Shown: in pieces, positions 1 through 5,932 of the stretch | Numbering within the stretch: position 1 is the stretch's first letter | Layout: every line of letters starts with the position of its first letter | From: Bacteroidetes bacterium SW_11_45_7 | Lineage (GTDB): Bacteria; Bacteroidota; Bacteroidia; Chitinophagales; SW-11-45-7 | Assembly (NCBI GenBank): GCA_003022985.1 | Contig: PXTV01000242.1 | Location: 1 to 7,327, forward strand | Reading direction: 5' to 3' | DNA: 7,327 bases | Notes under the pieces: model-generated | What the model saw: the letters and a program-made list of their open reading frames with translations, nothing else | What the model was told of the DNA's origin: nothing | Databases searched by the model: none | Program-made: the position numbers and the translations under genes

Positions 1-688
1 ATGAATCATTGAATTGAACGGTCATGGGGGCGCAGCCATCCGTTGGTGTTGCTGAAAAACCGGGAGCGGGCCCATTTACAGTGATGTAATTATTCCTCAT
101 CATGGTGTCCTTGCAGCCATTCTGGTCAGTGATGATCAACTGAACATCGTAAATACCGGGCTCCTGGTAGGTAAAGCTGGGATTGGCCCCATTGAAACTA
201 TTGCTATCGGTGATCCATTGATAGCCATCTGCGTCTTGGGAGCTGTCGATAAAGCTGACGCTTAACGGTGCACAACCAATTGTTGTATCTGCTGTAAAAG
301 ACGCTTTTGGATCTGTAATGGTAAAGGTTTTGGTTTCTTCCTTCCGACATCCCGAAACCGTATCTAAAACAGTAAGGCCAACAGTATATTCGCCCGTACT
401 ATCGAATGTATGGGGTGCAGGAGATGGGCCGTTGACGGTATCGCCATCACTAAAGGTCCACTCCCAATGGTCTGGATCCAACGATTGATCATTCAAATCA
501 ATGGTATAGGGATCAGTACAGCTTTGACCAACACTAAAGACCGCATTGGGAGGGAAGATATGAATATAATCTTCCTTGATCATGGTGTCGGGACAGCCAT
601 TATTCAGGACAACATGGGTAACAGTAAATTTACCCGTATCACCGTATTCATATGAAGGATTCTCATCCGTGGATACACCGCCATCAAA
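1..688 (-). CDS. Continuation of the PKD-repeat surface protein in a shifted frame, cut by the window edge
   Basis: Read in the frame whose codons include 688-686 and 685-683, this stretch is open for 229 codons to the left edge. It encodes the second half of module 7 (starting D-G-G-V-S-T), complete modules 8 and 9, and the start of module 10. The module signatures match those of the upstream frame: Y-x-V-x-L strands, G-C near each module end, and Y-I-x-V linkers. It is therefore the same gene rather than a separate one. An in-frame ATG at 583 could be called as a start by software, but it lies inside a module with no secretion signal, so I do not believe it. Module 9 has a degenerate core, W-I-T-D-S where other modules have W-x-F-G-D. 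The C terminus is outside the window. Proteins of this architecture in Bacteroidota often end in a type IX secretion sorting domain, which cannot be checked here. Confidence 0.8.
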
Positions 689-2223
689 CAAGCGGTTGTT
701 GGGTTAGCTGTAAAATCAACAGTTGGTGTATCACCTGCTTCTATATAGGCCGTTTCGGTAAGCGTATCCCTACAACCGGCAGCATTTTGAATCGTCAGAG
801 ACACGTCATACTTGCCTTCTGACGAGTATGTGTGCGAGGGATTTTGTGATGTGGATGTTGAACCGTCCCCGAACTCCCAAGTCCAGTTGGTAATTGCCTG
901 GTTGGATGTAGACTGATCGGTGAAGTTAACCGGAAGTGATACACATCCTTTTTTCTTGTCTGCATCAAAGCCGGCTTCCGGTTCCACGATTGTAATATAA
1001 CCCGTTTCCATATATGTGTCTTCGCAGCCCTCATTATTGGTGATGGTTAATGATACGGTATATTGACCCGGCTGCGTGTAAGTATGGGATGGGTTTTGCG
1101 TACTTGATGTATCGCCATCACCAAAAGTCCAGGTCCAGTCTACAGCATTGGCAGATTGATCGGTAAACTGCACAGTGAAAGGCACACTGCAAGCATCCGT
1201 TTGGTTAGCAGTAAAATCAGCATTGGGCGGACTTTTAACAGTAATGTAATTCTGTTTTGTCAACGTATCGCTACAACCTGTGCTGTTTTCAGCAATGAGT
1301 GTAACCGTGTAAGAACCGGTTGAATCGTAAGTATGAGAAGGGTTTTGTTGGGTAGATGTGTTACCATCGCCAAAATCCCAAGTCCATTGGTCAGGAGTTG
1401 GGGATGTGATATCAGTGAATTGGACAGTGCCAGGGGCGCATACATCAAATTTGTTAACGGAAAAGCCAGCGTCCAATTCCTCAATGGTTACAAAGTCAGT
1501 TTTTGTCATACTGTCTTTGCAACCGAAAGTGTCCTGCACTGTTAAGCTCACATCGTAAGAGCCAACAGAAGTATAGTTCTCGGATGGGCTTTCTGCTGTT
1601 GAGCTGTTGCCATTCCCAAAATCCCAATTATAGGAAAGGGATGAGCCGTTGGATTGGTTGGTCAGATTCAGTGTAAGCGGTGGTTCACAAGCTGTATTCG
1701 GCTGCCCCGTGAATTGCGCCTCGGGGCTATCGGCAATCTCGATAAGATCGGAAACCGTTTTTTCATCTTTACAGCCATTGCTGTCTATTACTAAATGGGT
1801 GACATCGTAACTACCCGGATTAGTATAAGTTTCTGAAGGGTTGGGGACAAAATTGTCATTGCCATTCCCAAAATCCCAACTATAATCCTGAATACCTGCT
1901 GAACCGGGTTGGCTCTGGCTTGTAAAATCAGCAGTAAAAGGGGTGCATCCTTTTGTTTGATCTACAGTGAAATCTGCTACCGGATCGTGAAAGACGGTAA
2001 GATAATTCGTCTTTGTGATGGTATCCGAATCACTACCGTTAGATACGATTAGCGTAACTGTATAATCGCCAGGGTTTACATATATTGCTCCCGGATTTTG
2101 TTGGCTCGAAGAGTTTCCATTACCGAACTTCCACTGCCATGAAGTGGGATTACCCGAGGATTGATCCGTAAAGGAAACAATCAGGGGACTGCAATCGGCT
2201 TTGATATTAGCCGAAAAATCGGC
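2..2223 (-). repeat. Tandem PKD module array (nine modules plus a partial tenth)
   Basis: The coding sequence repeats about every 240-260 nt. The most conserved DNA blocks encode the W-x-F-G-D/N-G core; for example nearly the same block around 'ccattcccaaaatcccaa' occurs near 1611 and 1861, with related versions near 1110 and 1365. Most modules carry two Cys, one near the start and one in a G-C-x-D motif near the end, which suggests one disulfide per module in an extracytoplasmic protein. Module 1 keeps the first Cys (residue 38) but has Ser-Asp in place of the second. Module 7 has lost its middle part. Confidence 0.85.
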
Positions 2224-2304
2224 AGTTAATTGAGCAAAAGTTTGTGTTGATAAGGTGACAAGCGCAATCGTCAGCCATATTGTCGTAAATCTGAGCATTT
2301 TCAT
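604..2304 (-). CDS. Secreted PKD-repeat surface protein, N-terminal part (reading frame broken near 686)
   Basis: This 566-residue reading frame starts at ATG 2304; a second in-frame ATG lies two codons on. Residues 1-24 form a signal peptide: K/R near the start, a hydrophobic core, and a T-F-A cleavage site before Q25. From about residue 28 the protein is a tandem array of PKD modules of about 80-86 residues. Each has an x-F-x-A/V opening, a first Cys, a core like W-x-W-x-F-G-D/N-G, an N-P-S-x-x-Y turn, a Y-x-V-x-L strand and usually a G-C-x-D motif. Six complete modules are followed by the start of a seventh. PKD domains are Ig-like beta sandwiches found in surface adhesins and enzymes. No catalytic domain is visible, so an adhesive or structural role is an inference. 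The last 20 or so residues (from about 547) do not resemble PKD and are probably frameshifted read-out; the true sequence resumes in another frame. No convincing promoter is visible upstream. Confidence 0.88.
   Translation of the reverse strand: MKMLRFTTIWLTIALVTLSTQTFAQLTADFSANIKADCSPLIVSFTDQSSGNPTSWQWKFGNGNSSSQQNPGAIYVNPGDYTVTLIVSNGSDSDTITKTNYLTVFHDPVADFTVDQTKGCTPFTADFTSQSQPGSAGIQDYSWDFGNGNDNFVPNPSETYTNPGSYDVTHLVIDSNGCKDEKTVSDLIEIADSPEAQFTGQPNTACEPPLTLNLTNQSNGSSLSYNWDFGNGNSSTAESPSENYTSVGSYDVSLTVQDTFGCKDSMTKTDFVTIEELDAGFSVNKFDVCAPGTVQFTDITSPTPDQWTWDFGDGNTSTQQNPSHTYDSTGSYTVTLIAENSTGCSDTLTKQNYITVKSPPNADFTANQTDACSVPFTVQFTDQSANAVDWTWTFGDGDTSSTQNPSHTYTQPGQYTVSLTITNNEGCEDTYMETGYITIVEPEAGFDADKKKGCVSLPVNFTDQSTSNQAITNWTWEFGDGSTSTSQNPSHTYSSEGKYDVSLTIQNAAGCRDTLTETAYIEAGDTPTVDFTANPTTACLMAVYPRMRILHMNTVIRVNLLLPMLS
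683..690 (-). other. Break point: frameshift with missing sequence inside PKD module 7
   Basis: On the minus strand the module 7 opening ends at Cys codon 690-688. Only two bases separate it from codon 685-683, which begins the D-G-G-V-S-T part of the core. In intact modules 1, 4, 5 and 6 the distance from this Cys to the matching Asp/Asn is 23-25 residues (69-75 nt). About 67-73 nt therefore seem to be absent, and that number is not a multiple of three. Whether this is a real mutation or an assembly or read error cannot be told from one sequence. Confidence 0.7.
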
Positions 2305-2594
2305 TTTGCAGGGTGTTTGGTTGTAAGTGTTTGGGGTTATCGTGTCCCGTTATACGGAAATAAGCCGCTAAGGTTATAGGTAAGTGGTAAAAGATTGTTT
2401 AAAGCGCCCATGCCAAAACCTGAAGTAACAGGAAAAGGAAAGTTTTTCTATGCTTGTTCTTTAAGGGATGATTTGATGAGCTGTAAGGACAGAAGGAATT
2501 GCGGACATCAATCGAGCAGTAGCTACCCTCAAATCACATGATAAGCGTAATTTTACAAAGGTTCTTATTCTAAGAAGCACGAAATCAGATAGCT
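2305..2594. other. Divergent intergenic spacer between the PKD gene and the thioesterase gene
   Basis: These 290 nt separate two divergent genes and should contain both promoters. I found no full TTTG-N19-TAnnTTTG match on either strand. The best plus-strand candidate is TAATTTTA at 2548-2555, one base from the -7 consensus and about 40 nt before the thioesterase ATG, but it has no matching -33 element. There is no hairpin followed by a T run, no tRNA and no convincing small ORF. Confidence 0.5.
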
Positions 2595-3074
2595 ATGAGT
2601 ATTTGGCACAATGAGGAATTTACCTCGGAAACCCTGAACACAATGGGGCAACAAACGATGACAGCCCAGTTGGGCATACAGTTTACTGAAACAGGCGAGG
2701 ATTATCTGAAAGCTACTATGCCAGTGGACGAGCGGACAATCCAGCCGATGGGCCTTTTACATGGCGGTGCATCTGTTAGTTTGGCGGAGTCGATGGGTAG
2801 TGTAGCCGGCACTCTGTGTGTGGATTGGCAGAAACAAGGTGTTGTAGGTGTAGAGGTGAATGCCAACCATTTGCGATCAGTTATAAGTGGCCAAACAGTA
2901 ACCGGCACTGTTAAGCCCCTTCATATAGGCCGGCAAACACAAGTATGGGAGATCAAAATTCATGACGACAGCGATCGTTTGTGCTGCGTTAGCCGCATTA
3001 CGCTGTCAGTGATCAATCTGAGTCAAGCGCAACAGGCTCATGCCAGGCAGAAACAGGAAGAAGCTGGAAGGTAA
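2595..3074 (+). CDS. Hotdog-fold acyl-CoA thioesterase, YdiI/MenI-like (PaaI family)
   Basis: The 159-residue protein closely matches my recollection of E. coli YdiI (MenI), which hydrolyses 1,4-dihydroxy-2-naphthoyl-CoA in menaquinone synthesis. Shared stretches are M-P-V-D-x-R-T-x-Q-P, G-L-L-H-G-G-A-S, L-A-E-x-x-G-S-x-A-G, V-V-G-x-E-x-N-A-x-H, and P-L-H-x-G-R-Q-x-Q-x-W-E-I. Gln50, His56 and Glu65 align with YdiI Gln48, His54 and the catalytic Glu63, so the active site looks intact. The ATG at 2595 gives an N terminus two residues longer than YdiI, which supports this start. The C terminus carries an extra polar, Gln/Ala/charged tail from about residue 142 (N-L-S-Q-A-Q-Q) that YdiI lacks. 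The enzyme should be cytosolic and multimeric. No other menaquinone gene is in the window, so the substrate is inferred from similarity; a general acyl-CoA thioesterase is the alternative. Confidence 0.9.
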   Translation: MSIWHNEEFTSETLNTMGQQTMTAQLGIQFTETGEDYLKATMPVDERTIQPMGLLHGGASVSLAESMGSVAGTLCVDWQKQGVVGVEVNANHLRSVISGQTVTGTVKPLHIGRQTQVWEIKIHDDSDRLCCVSRITLSVINLSQAQQAHARQKQEEAGR

Positions 3075-3194
3075 GACTGTGATGTTGAAGGTGGATCTGA
3101 TTTGCTCACCAAGACATCATCAGGGCAAATAATGAAAATCCCAAAACCAAAGTGATCAGATAGAAAATTGCCTAAAGTGTATTGATTATTAGCT

Positions 3195-3758
3195 TTACTT
3201 ACTGTTGAATTCGTTCATAGCCCTTTCAATACCTGCAGTGCCAAATTTGAGAATTGCATCTGAAGCAAGTTCAATACGCTCTTCCAGCTGCTTTTTTTGA
3301 TCATCTGTCCATTTGCCGAGGACATAATCTACCTGTTTACCTTTTGGAAAGTCATTGCCAATACCGAATCGAAGGCGGGGAAATTGCCCGGAGCCAACCG
3401 CATCAATAATATTTCGCAACCCGTTATGGCCCCCATCGCTTCCCTTTTTCCGCAACCGTATTTTGCCAATTGGAAGCGACACGTCATCTGTTACCACCAA
3501 AACCTGGTTAAGGGCAATCCCTAATTCTTTCATCCAATAATTGACTGCCTTGCCACTCAGGTTAACGAGGGTTGTTGGTTTAACAACGTGAAAGGGACGC
3601 CCTTTGTGTCTGAAATCTGAGATAAATGCATGACGGCTTTGCACAAATTGTACGTCTTTTTTCCGGGCAAGATGATCGAGAATATCAAAACCGATGTTGT
3701 GCCTGGTTCCGGCATATGTCTCCCCTACATTCCCAATGCCAACGATCAGGCTTTTCAC
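3195..3758 (-). CDS. pth: Peptidyl-tRNA hydrolase (bacterial Pth type), GTG start
   Basis: Pth cleaves the ester bond of peptidyl-tRNAs that drop off stalled ribosomes, returning tRNA to use. The 187 residues are close to the E. coli length of 194. Visible family motifs are G-I-G-N-V-G-x-x-Y-x-x-T-R-H-N-I-G at 7-23 with Asn10 and catalytic His20, K-P-T-T-L-V-N-L-S-G at 60-69 (Asn66 matches E. coli Asn68), T-D-D at 90-92 (the E. coli His-Asp-Asp position, one residue changed), L-P-I-G-K-I-R-L-R, and G-S-D-G-G-H-N-G-L with Asn112 matching Asn114. The start codon is GTG at 3758-3756. An in-frame TAG lies seven codons upstream with no ATG, GTG or TTG in between, so this start is forced. An intrinsic terminator after rplY ends only 32 nt upstream, so expression depends on read-through or on a promoter overlapping the terminator. 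The gene converges with the thioesterase gene across a 120-nt gap without an obvious terminator. Confidence 0.96.
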   Translation of the reverse strand: MKSLIVGIGNVGETYAGTRHNIGFDILDHLARKKDVQFVQSRHAFISDFRHKGRPFHVVKPTTLVNLSGKAVNYWMKELGIALNQVLVVTDDVSLPIGKIRLRKKGSDGGHNGLRNIIDAVGSGQFPRLRFGIGNDFPKGKQVDYVLGKWTDDQKKQLEERIELASDAILKFGTAGIERAMNEFNSK

Positions 3759-3790
3759 AAGAACTGCGATTTGGTTCTACAATAGGGCAT

Positions 3791-3818
3791 AAAAAAACCG
3801 GGCTCCAAAAGGGCCCGG
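3791..3818 (-). terminator. Intrinsic terminator downstream of rplY
   Basis: On the minus strand a GC-rich hairpin (CCGGGC paired with GCCCGG, extended by CC/GG past a one-base bulge, with a TTTT loop) is followed directly by seven T residues at 3797-3791. It lies 20 nt after the rplY stop and 32 nt before the pth GTG, so it should end or attenuate the prs-rplY transcript before pth. Confidence 0.9.
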
Positions 3819-3838
3819 CCTTATAGATGGTTAAAAGT

Positions 3839-4552
3839 TTATTCGCTTTTTTCCTCTTCGCCTCCTTCTGAGCCGGAGCCTTCGCCCCCTTCACTGCTCT
3901 CTTCACCTTCGCCACCTTCACCTTCTTCTGTTTCTTCACCCTCTTCACCTTCTTCTGTCTCACCTTCTTCACCGGGCTCAGGTATAGCTGCACCTTCCAT
4001 TGCCTTTGGTGATGCCACAATGGCAATTGCGTATTCAGGTGAGTCGAGGATTTCAATCTCGCTAAATGCGATATCAGCGATCTGCATGGCTTTGCCAACA
4101 CCTAATTCTTCCACATTCACTTCAATTTCCTCAACCAGGTTTTTTGGCAGTGCTTTTACTTTTAATGATCTGCGTTTCACAATCATCTTACCACCACCTT
4201 CTTTTACCCCTTCCGGCACGCCTTTAAATGTCAATGGAACCTCAGTAATAACCTTTTTATCAGGCACAAGCTCCAGAAAATCGATGTGATGAAGACGATC
4301 CGAAACAGGATGAAATTGGATATCCTGAATAATCGCTTCCCACTCTTCACTGCCATCAATCACTACTTTTGCTTTCTGGAATTTGTGAGTATAGACAATT
4401 TTGTTGAATTCGTTTTCGTGGGCATAAAACATCGTATTGCCACTTGCCCCGCCATAAATGTTGCACGGGACAAAATTTTGTTTGCGCAGGCGTTTATTTG
4501 CCGATTTCTTGGTCTCGGTTTTCTTCTTGCCTTCTATTCGAATTGCCTCCAT
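3839..4552 (-). CDS. rplY: Large ribosomal subunit protein bL25, CTC type, with acidic C-terminal tail
   Basis: bL25/CTC binds 5S rRNA in the large subunit. The N-terminal domain (about 1-92) is the 5S-binding beta barrel, with a basic start rich in Lys/Arg, V-P-C-N-I-Y-G-G at 28-35, and H-P-V-S-D-R-L-H-H-I-D-F at 81-92. The second domain (about 98-185), typical of TL5/CTC proteins, includes V-P-L-T-F-K-G-V-P-E-G-V-K-E-G-G. Residues 194-237 are a low-complexity tail with 22 Glu and 14 Gly in 44 residues and a single Lys. Acidic tails are common in this family, but this one is strikingly regular. The gene starts at ATG 4552, 21 nt after the prs stop, so the two genes are almost certainly co-transcribed. 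It ends 20 nt before a strong terminator. Confidence 0.96.
   Translation of the reverse strand: MEAIRIEGKKKTETKKSANKRLRKQNFVPCNIYGGASGNTMFYAHENEFNKIVYTHKFQKAKVVIDGSEEWEAIIQDIQFHPVSDRLHHIDFLELVPDKKVITEVPLTFKGVPEGVKEGGGKMIVKRRSLKVKALPKNLVEEIEVNVEELGVGKAMQIADIAFSEIEILDSPEYAIAIVASPKAMEGAAIPEPGEEGETEEGEEGEETEEGEGGEGEESSEGGEGSGSEGGEEEKSE
3916..3958. repeat. Direct repeat in the acidic-tail coding region of rplY
   Basis: The 16-nt string cttcaccttcttctgt occurs at 3916-3931 and again at 3943-3958, exactly 27 nt (nine codons) apart. It sits in a strongly pyrimidine-rich plus-strand tract from about 3845 to 3972. The in-frame period would let slippage change the tail length without breaking the frame. 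Confidence 0.7.
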
Positions 4553-4573
4553 TGTTACTTGTTTACCTTCATT

Positions 4574-5539
4574 TTAAAATTCACTATCAATAAACAGGGA
4601 ATTGATCGATTTATGTTCGTGTAAATGCCTAATGGCCGTTGCAAAAATCGAATCGACTGATAACACCTTAATCTTGGGCGACTCCTTCTTTAGAGGTATT
4701 GTATCACATACGACAAGTTCAGTGAGTTGGGAATTGTTGATATTTTCATAGGCATTGCCTGATAGAACAGGATGTGTGCCTATTGCTCTTACACTCTTAG
4801 CCCCCTTTTCCATAAGAATATCAACAGCATTGCAAAGGGTATTGGATGTGTCAAAAATGTCGTCAACAATCACGATATTTTTATCCTTCACATCGCCAAT
4901 CACCGTCATTGTTGACACTTCATTAGGGCTCATCCTGTGCTTGTCACACAATACGAGATCGGCATTGAAGTGTTGGGCATAAGCCCGGGCTCGTTTTGTA
5001 CTTCCTACGTCAGGTGAAGCAAATGCCAGGTTCTCAAGCCCAAGTGATTGGATGTAGGGGATAAATATGGCAGAACTATTCAGGTGATCCACCGGGATAT
5101 CGAAAAAACCCTGAATTTGGCCAGCGTGCAGATCCATGGTCATAACCCGGTTGGCACCTGCTGCTGTAATAAGATTGGCGGTAAGTTTGGACCCAAGGGA
5201 AACACGCGGTCTGTCTTTACGGTCTTGGCGGGCAATGCCGAAATAGGGGATAACAGCTGTTATATAGCTGGCTGATGCACGCTTGGCTGCATCGATCATC
5301 ATCAACAATTCCATAAGATTATCAGAGGGAGGAAATGTTGATTGGATCATGAACACATAGGCACCGCGCACAGATTCGTTGATGACGGGTTGAAATTCGC
5401 CATCGCTAAAAGTCTGGGTCTTAAGGTCCCCTATTTTCTTTCCATAGTGTTCAGCCATTTTATCGGCCAGGTAGCGCGTGGCTCTGCCCGAGAAAAGCTT
5501 GACTTCAGGGTTGTTGTGATATTGTAAAGATGTATGCAA
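4574..5539 (-). CDS. prs: Ribose-phosphate pyrophosphokinase (PRPP synthase), probable TTG start
   Basis: Prs makes PRPP from ribose 5-phosphate and ATP for purine, pyrimidine, His, Trp and NAD synthesis. With TTG at 5539-5537 the protein has 321 residues, near the E. coli length of 315. Motifs with this numbering: F-S-D-G-E at 44-48, F-P-P-S-D-N-L-M-E-L at 69-78, R-Q-D-R-K at 104-108, the signature D-L-H-A-G-Q-I-Q-G-F-F-D-I-P-V-D at 136-151 with catalytic His138, flexible-loop Lys200 and Arg202, and the ribose-phosphate loop V-D-D-I-F-D-T-S-N-T at 225-234. The last differs from the usual D-T-G/A-G-T. The open frame extends upstream to an ATG at 5680, but that ATG lies inside a tRNA gene and the added residues do not resemble Prs, so I reject it. 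TTG is the only ATG/GTG/TTG codon between the tRNA and the first conserved residues. rplY follows after 21 nt. Confidence 0.95.
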   Translation of the reverse strand: MHTSLQYHNNPEVKLFSGRATRYLADKMAEHYGKKIGDLKTQTFSDGEFQPVINESVRGAYVFMIQSTFPPSDNLMELLMMIDAAKRASASYITAVIPYFGIARQDRKDRPRVSLGSKLTANLITAAGANRVMTMDLHAGQIQGFFDIPVDHLNSSAIFIPYIQSLGLENLAFASPDVGSTKRARAYAQHFNADLVLCDKHRMSPNEVSTMTVIGDVKDKNIVIVDDIFDTSNTLCNAVDILMEKGAKSVRAIGTHPVLSGNAYENINNSQLTELVVCDTIPLKKESPKIKVLSVDSIFATAIRHLHEHKSINSLFIDSEF

Positions 5540-5549
5540 AACAGATCGG

Positions 5550-5557
5550 CAAAAATA
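5550..5557 (-). promoter_or_regulatory. Putative -7 promoter element for prs-rplY
   Basis: The minus strand reads TATTTTTG, an exact match to the Bacteroidota -7 consensus TAnnTTTG. No good TTTG lies about 19 nt upstream: a TTTC occurs at 18 nt and a TTTG at only 12 nt. It falls between the tRNA terminator and prs, where a promoter is expected. It ends just 10 nt before the proposed TTG start, so transcripts from it would have almost no leader. Confidence 0.45.
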
Positions 5558-5582
5558 GAAATGATTACACAAATTGAAATGG

Positions 5583-5615
5583 AAAAAGGGCTGCCAAAAT
5601 AATGGGCAGCCCTTT
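5583..5615 (-). terminator. Intrinsic terminator downstream of tRNA-Gln
   Basis: A perfect 11-bp stem (AAAGGGCTGCC with GGCAGCCCTTT on the minus strand) closes a 9-nt loop and runs into a five-T tract at 5587-5583. It begins 7 nt after the tRNA 3' end, separating tRNA-Gln transcription from prs. Confidence 0.9.
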
Positions 5616-5622
5616 GAATCAG

Positions 5623-5695
5623 TTGTCCGGCCAGGGCTCGAACCTGGACTCTTCAGGACCAAAACCTGATGTGTTGCCAATTACACCACCGGACA
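5623..5695 (-). tRNA. tRNA-Gln (anticodon UUG)
   Basis: The 73-nt gene folds as a standard cloverleaf. The acceptor stem is TGTCCGG with CCGGACA (7 bp), followed by discriminator A. The D stem is GTGT/ACAC with a GG-containing loop. The anticodon stem is TCAGG/CCTGA with loop TTTTGGT, giving anticodon TTG at 5662-5660. The T stem is CCAGG/CCTGG with loop TTCGAGC. The weak U-A first acceptor pair is characteristic of glutamine tRNAs. CCA is not encoded (CT follows the discriminator), so it must be added after transcription. Confidence 0.97.
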
Positions 5696-5708
5696 ATGCC
5701 CAAGATGT

Positions 5709-5841
5709 TGCAAAATTAATAAAAACATTGGATTTCCATAGCTGGCAGATTAAAATTTGATGCTTTTATTATCGTTATGGATTACTTAAATACTACAATT
5801 CCACCATAACCCTCAGGAGTAAGGAAAATGCAAAATTAATA
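5709..5841. repeat. Pair of 13-nt direct repeats in the tRNA/DUF2723 spacer
   Basis: The string tgcaaaattaata occurs at 5709-5721 and 5829-5841, exactly 120 nt apart. The first copy contains the putative tRNA -7 element on the minus strand; the second contains the same TAATTTTG octamer about 135 nt upstream of the tRNA. The rest of the 295-nt spacer (5696-5990) shows no gene and no hairpin terminator. Confidence 0.45.
5711..5718 (-). promoter_or_regulatory. Putative -7 promoter element for tRNA-Gln
   Basis: The minus strand reads TAATTTTG, an exact TAnnTTTG match that ends 15 nt before the tRNA 5' end, a suitable distance for a short precursor leader. There is no clear TTTG at -33. Confidence 0.5.
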
Positions 5842-5932
5842 CTGCTTTGTTTTACATGTGTGCCAGAATTTCTGATTTTTGCCGAATCAATAGTTTTCCG
5901 GTTTCATCTAACCTTTTCGGAAGTATTTGCAA

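Noticed and set aside
410..655. Plus-strand ORF of 81 residues opposite the PKD gene
   Set aside because: It is antisense to clear PKD modules and has no recognisable protein features.
1..2304. CRISPR array suggested by the regular repeats
   Set aside because: The period is about 250 nt, the repeats are imperfect, and they translate as PKD modules.
3106..3171. Short hydrophobic 21-codon stretch on the minus strand after pth, resembling a membrane segment
   Set aside because: It follows a stop codon directly, has no plausible start at its front, and is too short to support; at most it is a decayed remnant.
3075..3194. Possible bidirectional terminator between the convergent thioesterase and pth genes
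   Set aside because: Only a weak 4-5 bp ggtg/cacc pairing and a distant atctgat/atcagat pair are present, with no T run after either.
3685..4101. Lys-rich 138-residue frame overlapping rplY and pth on the minus strand
   Set aside because: Its basic run is the out-of-frame reading of the Glu/Gly tail of bL25, and it crosses the terminator into pth. Composition alone explains it.
5540..5680. N-terminal extension of prs starting at ATG 5680
   Set aside because: The ATG and the first part of the extension lie inside the tRNA-Gln gene, the extension crosses an intrinsic terminator, and its residues do not resemble Prs.
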